Source: Myxococcus guangdongensis (GTDB lineage Bacteria > Myxococcota > Myxococcia > Myxococcales > Myxococcaceae). Taken from it: a DNA stretch of 64,000 bases. Shown in pieces: positions 32,531 through 42,111 of this stretch. The notes beneath the pieces are model-generated. The model saw only the letters and a program-made list of their open reading frames with translations, ran no database searches and was not told where the DNA came from. The DNA lies in the NCBI RefSeq assembly GCF_024198255.1, contig NZ_JAJVKW010000001.1:1-64000 (forward strand), read 5' to 3'. Within the stretch, counting starts at the first letter, position 1, and each line of letters starts with the position of its first letter. Position numbers and translations under genes: made by a program.

Positions 32531-33859
32531 TCAGGGCGCCCCGAGCCGAGCGACGGGCCCGTCCCGCCCCGCTGACGTCCGCGCCCCGCCCGGCAGCCGC
32601 GCCAGGAGCCGCTCCAGCCCGAAGGCCCCCGCCATCCCCAGGGAGATGGGCAGGATGAGCGCGATGAGCCGCCAGTTGTCCTGGTCGAACGGTGGAAGCA
32701 CCTTGAGCACCACGCCCAAGACGCCGCTCGCCGCCAGCACCGCCCAGAGCTTGAACAGCCGCGTGCGCGCCTTCGGGTTCTTCCCTCGCAGGAGAGACAC
32801 GCCGAAGGGGATGGCGAGCAGCGTCAGCGGGTTGGCCAGGAAGAGGTTCTCGTTGCGGTACGTCACGGTGTGGTCCGTCACCAGCCACATGACGAAGAGC
32901 GCCGTGCCGGGGATGCCCAGCACCAGCCCGAGCAGCGCGTTCTCCAGCCCGAGCAGCACCCGGGGCAGCCGCCCGCCCTTCTTGCGCTCCCAGGCGGCCA
33001 ATCCCAGCGCCGCGCCTCCGAGCCCCAGCCCGAGCGCCAGAATCCAGGGCCCCCAGGGCGGCGGCTCGACGGGGGGACGCGGGCGGTTGGACGCCTCGTA
33101 ATAGTTCCACTGCCGGGCCACCAGCGGACGCAGTTGGCCATCCGCGCCCTTCAGCTGGAGCGAGGCGACCTGCAGCTCGAGCTCGTCCGGAAGGAAGGCC
33201 TCCTCCCAGCGCGTGATCGGGTGGTCGATTTCATCGTTCATCATGAAGTCGAGCAGCACGCTCATCGGCGGGTTCACCGCGGTGTAGCGCCGCGTGTGCT
33301 CGCGCAGCGTCATCCGCCCCGGCGCCCGGTCCGCCTCGCGCAGCTGGCCCCCCGTGGCCACGTCGATCATGTCCCGCAGACGCGTGACGCAGTTGTCGTT
33401 GTAGTGGTGATACAGATACTCGCGGTTCTCCGGCAGGACGTTGTCGGCCAGGCGCTTGGCGACCTTCTCCCGCTGCTCCGGGGTGAGGTTCAGCTCCTGG
33501 ATGCGGACGTCGCGGTCCTCGGCGCGGTAGTAGCGGTAGGTGGCCTCCACGCGGGCCTGCCCCACCCAGAACTCCAGGCGGCCCATGGCGAAGCGGGCCA
33601 GCATGGCGTCGTCGAAGGAGAACATCCCGTAGTTGTAGAGCCGGGAGACGCCGAGCTTGCGGTCCTCGACCACCAGCGAGCCGTGGCCCCACCAGGAGGG
33701 CACGTCATCCCCTGGGCTGAACGTGGCCAGCGAGATGGCCAGGTCCTCGCCCTGGCTCTCGCCCGTCCCCCAGGGGGGCGTGAGCCCCGACTGCGCATGC
33801 GCGGGAGACGCGAGCAACAGGCCGAGCAGACCGAAGGCGATGAGCGACAGGCGGAGCAT
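32531..33859 (-). CDS. DUF4105 / Lnb-like membrane protein
   Basis: A 442-residue secreted and membrane-anchored protein. After a signal peptide (cleavage near SPAHA, residue 22) comes a DUF4105 domain with WWGHGSLVVED (H59) and HHYNDNCVTRLRD (H151/H152, C157). This is the His/Cys pattern of Lnb, the lipoprotein intramolecular acyltransferase. Then follow about four membrane helices (residues about 285-430). The family link to Lnb is by domain; activity here is inferred. ATG 33859 opens the signal peptide; a TTG 15 bases earlier is possible. It ends 78 bases before prfB and starts 98 bases after the cupin-YbeY gene. Confidence 0.82.
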   Translation of the reverse strand: MLRLSLIAFGLLGLLLASPAHAQSGLTPPWGTGESQGEDLAISLATFSPGDDVPSWWGHGSLVVEDRKLGVSRLYNYGMFSFDDAMLARFAMGRLEFWVGQARVEATYRYYRAEDRDVRIQELNLTPEQREKVAKRLADNVLPENREYLYHHYNDNCVTRLRDMIDVATGGQLREADRAPGRMTLREHTRRYTAVNPPMSVLLDFMMNDEIDHPITRWEEAFLPDELELQVASLQLKGADGQLRPLVARQWNYYEASNRPRPPVEPPPWGPWILALGLGLGGAALGLAAWERKKGGRLPRVLLGLENALLGLVLGIPGTALFVMWLVTDHTVTYRNENLFLANPLTLLAIPFGVSLLRGKNPKARTRLFKLWAVLAASGVLGVVLKVLPPFDQDNWRLIALILPISLGMAGAFGLERLLARLPGGARTSAGRDGPVARLGAP

Positions 33860-33957
33860 GGCTGTGTCCAACACGCGGGAGGCGGCCTACCTATCATGCG
33901 CGATGGCCGACTCAATCGACAGGATGCCGGATTGTCCGACAGGGAGCCGTGCGAGGC

Positions 33958-34815
33958 CTACATCAGGCTGCGCGCCCGGCGGGCCTTCGCGTCCACCTGG
34001 AGCGAGTCCGCCACCATGCCGCGCTCGCCCAACAGCTCCTCCTCGAGCGCCGCCATCCGCTTGGCGTCGCGCGGGCGCTCGTGGTCGTGCCCCAACAGGT
34101 GGAGCAGCCCGTGCGCCAGGTAGCGCGCCATCTCCGACTCCAGCGGGCGGTCGTACTCCTTGGCCTGCCGCTTCGCCGTGTCCAGGGAGATGACCACGTC
34201 GCCCAGGGGCCGGGGCCCCGGAGTCCCCTTGGGCAGGTCGCCCGCGGGGAAGCTCAGCACGTCGGTGGCCTTGTCCTTGTCGCGCCAGGTGCGGTTGAGC
34301 CGGCGGATGGCCCGGTCGTCGACGAGCGACAGCGACAGCTCGCAGTGCGCCAGCGACAGGCGCGTCAGGTAGTCGCGCGCCCACGTCGTGAGCAGCCGGC
34401 CGAACTCCTTGCCCTGGGGGTGCGCCACCTGCAGCGTGACGATGTTCTCCGTCTTGGGCGGCGCGGGGGCCTCCATGTGCGCGCGCTCGGGACGGAAGGC
34501 AGGGGCGCAGACGGACCAGTAGTCACACGCGCCCTTGCCGTCGTTGCGGTACACCACGCGCTTGCCGCGCGGCACCAGGCCCACCTCGCCCGCGGCGATG
34601 CGCTCGCGGCGGCCCTCGATGACGAGCGTCAGCTCCCCCTTGAGGACCAGGACGACCTCGTCGAACTCCGGCCGCTGCGCCGGCTCCGCCCAGCCCGGCG
34701 GCGCCAGCATGCGCGCCACGGAGGCCGCGTCCGTGCCGGTGGTCGCCGCGCCCACGAACTCCTCGATGCGCTTGCCGTCGTCCCTGGGGATGACCTTGCC
34801 CTTGCGCAGTCTCAC
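33958..34815 (-). CDS. ybeY: Cupin-YbeY fusion, endoribonuclease
   Basis: YbeY is a single-strand endoribonuclease for 16S 3' end maturation and ribosome quality control, normally about 150-160 residues. This 285-residue protein has YbeY from about residue 125, with its metal motif H235-x3-H239-x5-H245 in HGLLHLLGHDH and SLVDDRAIRRLNRTWR. Residues 30-105 form a cupin-like domain (FDEVVLVLKGELTLVIEG; PRGKRVVYRND) lacking the usual HxH metal ligands. No stop or ribosome binding site separates the two parts, so a real fusion is likely, although ATG at Met114 exists. phoH-PgpH-ybeY is a conserved operon, seen intact here. Confidence 0.88.
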   Translation of the reverse strand: MRLRKGKVIPRDDGKRIEEFVGAATTGTDAASVARMLAPPGWAEPAQRPEFDEVVLVLKGELTLVIEGRRERIAAGEVGLVPRGKRVVYRNDGKGACDYWSVCAPAFRPERAHMEAPAPPKTENIVTLQVAHPQGKEFGRLLTTWARDYLTRLSLAHCELSLSLVDDRAIRRLNRTWRDKDKATDVLSFPAGDLPKGTPGPRPLGDVVISLDTAKRQAKEYDRPLESEMARYLAHGLLHLLGHDHERPRDAKRMAALEEELLGERGMVADSLQVDAKARRARSLM

Positions 34816-34837
34816 GCCGTCACTCCTCGCACCCCTG

Positions 34838-37339
34838 TCACGAAGCCCCCGCCGAGCGGGCCTTGTCCTTGGTCTCCACGGCCTTGCCCCCCGCCACCAC
34901 CAGCGGCGGCGCCTTGCCGCCTCCCACCGCGCCCGCCGGATACACCGGACGCGTGTGATAGATGCCCTCGAGCGTGTGCAGGAAGGACTGGGAGATGAGG
35001 TTCAGGTCCTTCAGCGTCAGGTCGCACTCGTCGAGCTGCCCCTCGGAGAAGATGAGGTTGATGATCTTCTGCAGCTGGCCCTGGAGCTTGGGCGTGGTGG
35101 GCTCCGACATGGAGCGCGTGGAGGCCTCCACCGCGTCGGCGATCATCACCAGCGCCGCCTCGCGGAACTGGGGCTTCGGTCCCGGGTAGCGGTAGATGCT
35201 CTCGTCGATGGGGGGCGCGCCTTCCTTGCCCTCCTGCTCCTTCAAGGCCTTGTGGTAGAAATAGCCCACCGTGCGGGTGCCGTGGTGCTGCGGAATCGCG
35301 TCCGCCACCAGCTTGGGCAGCCGGTACTGGCGCGCCATCTCCAGCCCTTCTGTCACGTGGCGCTTGATGATGACGGCGCTCATCGCGGGGGCCAGCGAGT
35401 CGTGGCGGTTCTCGCCCTTCTGGTTCTCACCGAAGTAGAGCGGATTCCGACCCTTGCCGATGTCGTGGTAGTACGCGCACGAGCGCGCCAGCAGCGGATT
35501 GGCGCCGATGGTCTCCGCCGCGTTCTCCACCAGCGTGCCGATGATGATGGAGTGGTGGTACGTGCCGGGCGCCTGGACGATGAGCTCCTTGAGCGCCGGG
35601 TGGTTGAGGTTCGCCAGCTCCAGCAGCTTGATGTCGGACGCGTAGCCGAACGTCATCTCGATGAGCGGCGTGAGCGCCATCACCATCACCGGCACCGCGA
35701 GCGACGAGCCGATGAACGCGCTCAGCGCGGTGATGGCCGTGTCGGCCGTCAGGCCCTTGCCCTCGACGAGGAACAGGAACAGCACCGCCACCGTGTTGGC
35801 CGCGCCGGTGACGAGCCCCGCGCGGAAGATGCCCACGCGGTCCTTCGCCCGGACGATGCGGTCGGCCGCCACCAGCGAGCCGACCAGCGTGTAGATGCCG
35901 AACGCCAGCGAGTTGCCCAGCATCACGCCCGCCAGGCACGCGAACACCATGGCGAAGAAGAGCGCCAGCTCCTGCGTGAGGATGAAGCGCACCAGCATGG
36001 CGCCCGCCGCCACCGGGAACACGTAGTACAGCGCTTCAATCGGCAGCGCCGTGTACCGGTCCTGGATGGCGTCCGCGATGGACACCCAGAGCTGCAAGAG
36101 CGCCAGCGTGCCCACCAGCAGCACCCCCAACAGGACGCCGTCCTTGCGGGTGGGCCGGAAGCGGCGGAACGCCGTCATGCAGAAGAAGTACGAGGCCACG
36201 ATGAGCAGCGCCACCAGCCCGGTGCCGCCCAGCTGCACCTGCACCAGGTCCAGCCGGTCCGTCTCCGCGCGCATGCCGCGCAGCACCACGAGGTGCCCCT
36301 CGTTCACCAGCTCGCCGTCACCGATGACGCGCTGGCCCTTCTTGATGGAGATGACGGCGTCCTTCACCGCCTGCGCGGCCTGGTGCCGGCGCGCGTCCGT
36401 CTCCGCGATGTTGATGGTGAGGTTGGCGCGGACCAGCCGCTTGGCCAGCCGCAGCACCGCGCGGCGCTGCACACCGGGCGCGTCCGGAAGGAGGTTGCCG
36501 GGGATGGACGCGAAGCGCTCCATCTCCTGGTGCGCCTCGCGGATGTCCGCCACCTGGGGCGCGCCGTTGGGCAGGGTCTCCTCGCCCTTGTTCACCACGT
36601 CCCGCACGGTGAGGCCCTGCGGGGCCTCGCGAGCCAGTTCCTCCCGGGAGCCCGCCACGTTCACCGGGCCCTGCTCAGAGCGGTACGCCCGCTCCAGGAG
36701 CAACAGGGTGGCCGTCTCCACCTCGTCCGAGAACCCCTTCGCGTAGAGCGCCTGGAAGTCCTCCGCCTCCAGCCCCGCGTCGCGCTGGCCGAAGAGCAGC
36801 TCCTGCAGCTCCGCCTGCATCTCCTCGCGGGTGCGGCGCTCGCGCTCCTGCTGCTCGGGCGTCAGCACCGGGGCCTTGCGCGACTTGCGCGGAGCGGCGC
36901 CCTCCTCCGGCTCCAGCTCCGACTGGGCCTCCGCCAGCTCCGCGAGCCGCTGGCGCATGGTCGCGAAGGACGCGCGCACCACGGTGCGCAGGTGTCCCAC
37001 CACGGCCGGATTCAAGTCGTACACCGGCTTGACGGCGGAGCGGGCCTCCAGGCGCCGCTGGGCCGTCATGGCGCGGTGGACGACCTCGTAGTCGCGCGCG
37101 GCCTTGAAGCCCGCCGGAGAGCTGGCGCGGAAGGGCTTGCCGAGGTTCTCCTCGGAGAGGGCGGGGATCTGCTGGCTGTACAGCCCGGGAGAGATGACGA
37201 AGCCCGCCCCCACCGACACGAGGAGCAGGAGGAACACCTGGACCGCACGCCGCCCCCACACGCCCCGGCCGAGGCCAAAGCGTGCTGCGAGCGCGTCCAA
37301 CGGACTGGGCGCGGGGTGCTGTGGTTCCGGTTCGTCCAT
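34838..37339 (-). CDS. 7TM-HD family phosphohydrolase (PgpH type)
   Basis: An inner-membrane protein of 833 residues: one N-terminal helix, a large extracytoplasmic 7TMR-HDED domain (about residues 50-330), seven membrane helices (about 335-540), and a cytoplasmic HD domain. The HD metal motif is seen in APGTYHHSIIIGTLVENAAE and YYHDIGKGRNPLYFGENQ. In Firmicutes PgpH degrades c-di-AMP. Whether this one does, or acts on another nucleotide, cannot be told. ATG 37339 is preceded by GAGGACCTCC. It lies between phoH and ybeY, the usual order. Confidence 0.92.
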   Translation of the reverse strand: MDEPEPQHPAPSPLDALAARFGLGRGVWGRRAVQVFLLLLVSVGAGFVISPGLYSQQIPALSEENLGKPFRASSPAGFKAARDYEVVHRAMTAQRRLEARSAVKPVYDLNPAVVGHLRTVVRASFATMRQRLAELAEAQSELEPEEGAAPRKSRKAPVLTPEQQERERRTREEMQAELQELLFGQRDAGLEAEDFQALYAKGFSDEVETATLLLLERAYRSEQGPVNVAGSREELAREAPQGLTVRDVVNKGEETLPNGAPQVADIREAHQEMERFASIPGNLLPDAPGVQRRAVLRLAKRLVRANLTINIAETDARRHQAAQAVKDAVISIKKGQRVIGDGELVNEGHLVVLRGMRAETDRLDLVQVQLGGTGLVALLIVASYFFCMTAFRRFRPTRKDGVLLGVLLVGTLALLQLWVSIADAIQDRYTALPIEALYYVFPVAAGAMLVRFILTQELALFFAMVFACLAGVMLGNSLAFGIYTLVGSLVAADRIVRAKDRVGIFRAGLVTGAANTVAVLFLFLVEGKGLTADTAITALSAFIGSSLAVPVMVMALTPLIEMTFGYASDIKLLELANLNHPALKELIVQAPGTYHHSIIIGTLVENAAETIGANPLLARSCAYYHDIGKGRNPLYFGENQKGENRHDSLAPAMSAVIIKRHVTEGLEMARQYRLPKLVADAIPQHHGTRTVGYFYHKALKEQEGKEGAPPIDESIYRYPGPKPQFREAALVMIADAVEASTRSMSEPTTPKLQGQLQKIINLIFSEGQLDECDLTLKDLNLISQSFLHTLEGIYHTRPVYPAGAVGGGKAPPLVVAGGKAVETKDKARSAGAS

Positions 37340-37419
37340 GGAGGTCCTCACCCTAGATAGGGGCCGTGGCTCCATCAAGGCCGCAGCGCCCCGGAATATT
37401 CACGGGGCCTGAAATACGA

Positions 37420-37453
37420 ATGCCCGCCCGCCAGGGTAGGCGCGGGTGGGCAT
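37420..37453 (-). terminator. Long hairpin between phoH and the HD hydrolase
   Basis: Arms 37420-37431 (ATGCCCGCCCGC) and 37442-37453 (GCGGGTGGGCAT) pair over 12 bases with one G-T wobble. On the minus strand TTCGTATTTC follows. It sits 20 bases past the phoH stop, so it may attenuate transcription into the rest of the operon. Confidence 0.5.
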
Positions 37454-37473
37454 ACGTAAGCCTCGACAGGTGC

Positions 37474-38568
<1,095 letters not shown>

Positions 38569-38650
38569 TGCGGGTCGTTCCTCGGTCGGTACCAGTTGTC
38601 TTCAACGTAACGCCGCCCCCCCGGCTCCGAAAGACGACTTCACGCAGAGG

Positions 38651-39772
38651 CTAGCGCAAGGGTGGCAGGAGGACGAACCGCCGAGCGGCCAGCCGCCGGT
38701 AGTAGTACTCCTCCCGCCAGGGGTATCTGAGTTCCTCCGCGCTCAACAATCCAGCCTGGACCAGAGCATCCAATCGCTCCGGCAACTCACCCCGTTCCAG
38801 ACGGAACACTTCGAGCGCGGCCTCGATGCGGACGCGTTGGGCATCGGAAACATGACGCTGGGCCGCCGCGTCCGCGAACGACGTGGCCCCGCGCGTGCGC
38901 TCCGGATCAGCGAGCGCCACCCGGAAGACGACCACCGCCAGCACCGCCAGCACCAGCATGGTGGCCACCACGCGCCCCACCGCGCCCACCAGCCGTGAGA
39001 GCAGCCGCTCGTCGCCTGGAGCCGGGGCCCGGGCGCCCTCGGGGTGGATGACCCGGACGTACTCGCCCTTCACCAGGTTGTGCAGCGCCTTGCAGGTCTC
39101 GAACTCGCCCAGGCAGCAGACATCCACCAGCTTGCGCAAATCACGCCCGGGCGCGATTTCGTCGTACACGCGGCGCTCGGTGCTGGCGATGACGCCCAGC
39201 TCGCCGCCCTCCTCGCCCTCGCGGGGCGGGGGCAGCGCCTTGAGCCGCTCGAAGGAGAGGTCGTCGCGGTGGATGGACTTCCGGATGACGGGCCACTCGT
39301 CCACCATCCGGAAGCCCTCCATGAGCACCGTCTCGGCGCGCAGGGGGCGGATGGCCTCGGCGTCGGGCTCCACCGGCTCCTGGATGAACTCGTAGGTGCC
39401 GGCCTTCCACGTGAAGAGGCGGTAGAGCGTCTCCGTGGCCTGCAGCTGCATCATCGACTGGAAGCGCTCGGTGGTGAGCGCCTGGCTGGAGACGAGCACG
39501 TCGCCCAGCCGCTTCAGGGTGCGCCGCTGGGTCTCCAGCGCCGCCTCCAGCTGCGTCTCGGTGATGAGCTCGGCGCGCACCAGCATGGCGCCGATGAGGT
39601 CCTTGCGCTTCCGGGTGACGCTCTCGACCTTGATGATGTGGCCGTCCCGGAAGCCGATGCGGACCTCCTGGTCCTTGTTCTCCAGTTGCAGCGTGCCCGT
39701 CTTCTGCTGCTGGCCGATGAGCTGGAGGATGTCGCCGATGCCGAAGTCCTTGAGCGTTCCCTTCAGGGCCAT
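38651..39772 (-). CDS. DUF4388 membrane-anchored protein
   Basis: A 373-residue protein whose first 150 residues match DUF4388 (MALKGTLKDFGIGDILQLIGQQ...FRDGHIIKVES), a module abundant in myxobacteria and often found in gliding/signalling proteins such as PATAN-related scaffolds. Residues 75-125 resemble the winged RMDGRLGE-like repeat (LGDVLVSSQALTTERFQ). One membrane helix lies near residues 267-288, so the C-terminal 85 residues (AQRVRIEAALEVFRLERGELPERLDAL) would be outside the cytoplasm. It starts 2 bases after the TPR gene. Function unknown. Confidence 0.78.
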   Translation of the reverse strand: MALKGTLKDFGIGDILQLIGQQQKTGTLQLENKDQEVRIGFRDGHIIKVESVTRKRKDLIGAMLVRAELITETQLEAALETQRRTLKRLGDVLVSSQALTTERFQSMMQLQATETLYRLFTWKAGTYEFIQEPVEPDAEAIRPLRAETVLMEGFRMVDEWPVIRKSIHRDDLSFERLKALPPPREGEEGGELGVIASTERRVYDEIAPGRDLRKLVDVCCLGEFETCKALHNLVKGEYVRVIHPEGARAPAPGDERLLSRLVGAVGRVVATMLVLAVLAVVVFRVALADPERTRGATSFADAAAQRHVSDAQRVRIEAALEVFRLERGELPERLDALVQAGLLSAEELRYPWREEYYYRRLAARRFVLLPPLR

Positions 39773-39774
39773 GG

Positions 39775-41958
39775 CTACTCCTCCTCCCTGCGCAAGCGGA
39801 CGAGGCCTCGCAGCGACATCAGGTGGATGCCCACCAGCAGCAGCACGGCCGGCACCAGCTTGAGGTACAGCGGCGCGTCCGCGTACGGCGCCCGCACCAG
39901 GCCCCGGTAGAGCAGCGAGGCGGCCAGCGCGAAGAGGAACAGGAAGGCGTACAGCGCGCCGCGCACCGTGCCGCCGGAGAAGACGTGGCCCGCGCCGGAC
40001 AGCACCGCGCCCACCGCGTACGTCACCCGACCCACCCAGGCCTGGTGACGCTGCACCTCATCCGCCTTGCGCTGACGCAGCTGCTGGGGAACCAGGCCCC
40101 GGCGGCTGAAGACATTCACGCACTGGCCACACTGGTTGCTGCCCACGCCCAGCTCCGGGTCGCACCGGGTGCACACCGGACGGCCGCAGCGCTCGCACAC
40201 CTTCGCGGCCTTGAGGCGCCGCGCCGCCAGTCCCCAGAGGATCAACAGTCCGGCGACACCCGCGGGAAGCAGCCACGACACGGGGCCCGGCGCCACGCCC
40301 GGCAACACCCAGCGCGACAGCTGCGCCTCCACCCGCCGCCCCGCCTCCGAGCCGTCCGCGAGCGACAGCCACTCCGACGCCGGCACCGTGGGCGCGAGCG
40401 TCAAGAGGTTCAGCAGCAGCCGGTCGTCCGGAGGAGGCTCGCGGCGGAGCAGCTCGCCATCGAGCGCCTGCGCGGACGCGGTCGCCGTGGCCGCCCGGTC
40501 CAGCTCCTTGCCCACCTCCGAGTCCGGCAGCGTCTTGGCCCGCCGGCGGTAGAGCTGCGCCAGGTTGTAGTGCGGCGCGGCCATCCGAGGGTCGGCCTGC
40601 GAGGCCTGCACGTAGAGCTGCGCGGCGCCGTCCACGTCCCCCAGCCCGACCAGCGCGTTGCCGAAGCGGGTCAACAGGCGCGCATCCCCGCTGCGCACGG
40701 CCGAGGCCGCCTTGAAGTGCGTGCGGGCGTCCTCCAACAGCCCCCGGCGCGACTCGTACTGCCCCAGCGCGTTGAGCTCCGCGAAGGTGGCCGCGCGCGA
40801 CTCGTGCCGCGCCTTGACGCGGGCCACGGCGCCCTCGGCGGACAGGCCTCCTCGCTCCAGCAGGTAGACGTCCTCGGCGGGCGTGCCCGCGAAGGCCGTC
40901 ACCCGGGTGAGCTGCCCCGCCGCGAGCGGCGTCAGGCCGAGCCCCGCGACCAGCACGGCGGAGACGACGCGCTCCCGGTTCGTCAGGTACGCCGCCACCA
41001 CGGCGAGCAGCACCAGCAGCCGGGGCGCCAGGCCCCACGGCAGGGTCAGCGGCAGCCCGAGCAGCAGCACCCCGAGCAGCGCCGACTGCCAGCGGGCGAC
41101 GGCTCGCGGCAGCAGGTGGTGGAAGTCGTGCAGCGCGTAGCGCACGCGCCTCAGGAACAGCAGCGCGACGAAGAGCACGGCCGTGGCCGACCAGGCCAGG
41201 AGCAACAGCGAACCCAGGTCCGCCAACGCGGGGCCCCGGTAGCGAGGGTCCAACGCGATGGCCAGGAAGGCGGCGCGAAGCTCGCCCAGCACCCGACCCA
41301 CGGCGGTGAAGTCCTCCTGGGCATAGAGCTCCGCGAGCTCGAAGTGCGCGAGCGGGAGCCGGGGCGACAGCTCCACCGCGAGCCGGGCCAGCCGCACCGC
41401 GCCGCCCATGTCTCCGGCCCGACGGCGCACGTCGGACTCGCGCAGGAAGCCGACGCTGATGGGCTCCAGGTCCGCGGCGAGCAGCTCCTGCTTGAGCGTC
41501 ACCAGCTCCTGTTGCGCCTTCTCCGCCGTGGCGACGTCGTTCGTCGAGCGCGCTTGCCGCCAGCGGTCCCACACCGCGAGCACCTCCTCGTCCGACACGC
41601 GAGGCGTCAGGACGGGGCTCAGCACGGGCCGGGGGACGATGACGGGGGCCGGCGTGGGCTCAACGACGGGAGGGGTGGGCGTGGCGGTGCGCGCGGGGGG
41701 CGCCTTGGCCTTCTCGCCCCGGCCCGCGCGCCGGGAGGCCGGATCCTGCTCGTCGTCGACGTCGAGTTCACCGTCCTCGACGGGGGTGTCGTCCTCGGGT
41801 CCGGCCGCGTCGTAGGACTCATCCTGGAGGTCGGGCTCGAGCGGGCCTGGATCCACCTCCTGGAGGCGCGTGGGCGCCTCGAGCTGCGCGAGGGCCGACG
41901 CAGGGGACAGGAGCAGCAGGCCCGAGAGGAGGAGGGAGGGAAGCAGGAAGCGGATCAT
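39775..41958 (-). CDS. TPR and zinc-ribbon multi-pass membrane protein
   Basis: A 727-residue protein: signal peptide (SGLLLLSPASALA), a Pro/Asp-rich low-complexity region (about 30-120), a helical repeat region, then four to five membrane helices (about 240-355). TPR-like repeats follow (AVRSGDARLLTRFGNALVGLGDVDGAAQLYVQAS). A zinc ribbon (CERCGRPVCTRCDPELG plus CGQC, about 605-630) and three further helices complete it. I do not recognise a named family. The direct coupling with the DUF4388 gene suggests the two work together in an envelope complex. Confidence 0.7.
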   Translation of the reverse strand: MIRFLLPSLLLSGLLLLSPASALAQLEAPTRLQEVDPGPLEPDLQDESYDAAGPEDDTPVEDGELDVDDEQDPASRRAGRGEKAKAPPARTATPTPPVVEPTPAPVIVPRPVLSPVLTPRVSDEEVLAVWDRWRQARSTNDVATAEKAQQELVTLKQELLAADLEPISVGFLRESDVRRRAGDMGGAVRLARLAVELSPRLPLAHFELAELYAQEDFTAVGRVLGELRAAFLAIALDPRYRGPALADLGSLLLLAWSATAVLFVALLFLRRVRYALHDFHHLLPRAVARWQSALLGVLLLGLPLTLPWGLAPRLLVLLAVVAAYLTNRERVVSAVLVAGLGLTPLAAGQLTRVTAFAGTPAEDVYLLERGGLSAEGAVARVKARHESRAATFAELNALGQYESRRGLLEDARTHFKAASAVRSGDARLLTRFGNALVGLGDVDGAAQLYVQASQADPRMAAPHYNLAQLYRRRAKTLPDSEVGKELDRAATATASAQALDGELLRREPPPDDRLLLNLLTLAPTVPASEWLSLADGSEAGRRVEAQLSRWVLPGVAPGPVSWLLPAGVAGLLILWGLAARRLKAAKVCERCGRPVCTRCDPELGVGSNQCGQCVNVFSRRGLVPQQLRQRKADEVQRHQAWVGRVTYAVGAVLSGAGHVFSGGTVRGALYAFLFLFALAASLLYRGLVRAPYADAPLYLKLVPAVLLLVGIHLMSLRGLVRLRREEE

Positions 41959-42111
41959 CCAGGGCTCGGATGATAGGCGAGCCGGGCCGAACCACGAAAG
42001 ACAACGCCACCTGCCCGGTCAGGACCGGCTTTCCAGGACGGCGGGCCAGGGCCACGTGCTACAGGGACGGCATGTCGCGGGACGGCCCCGCGCGAGGGAG
42101 GCGTGAACGAC

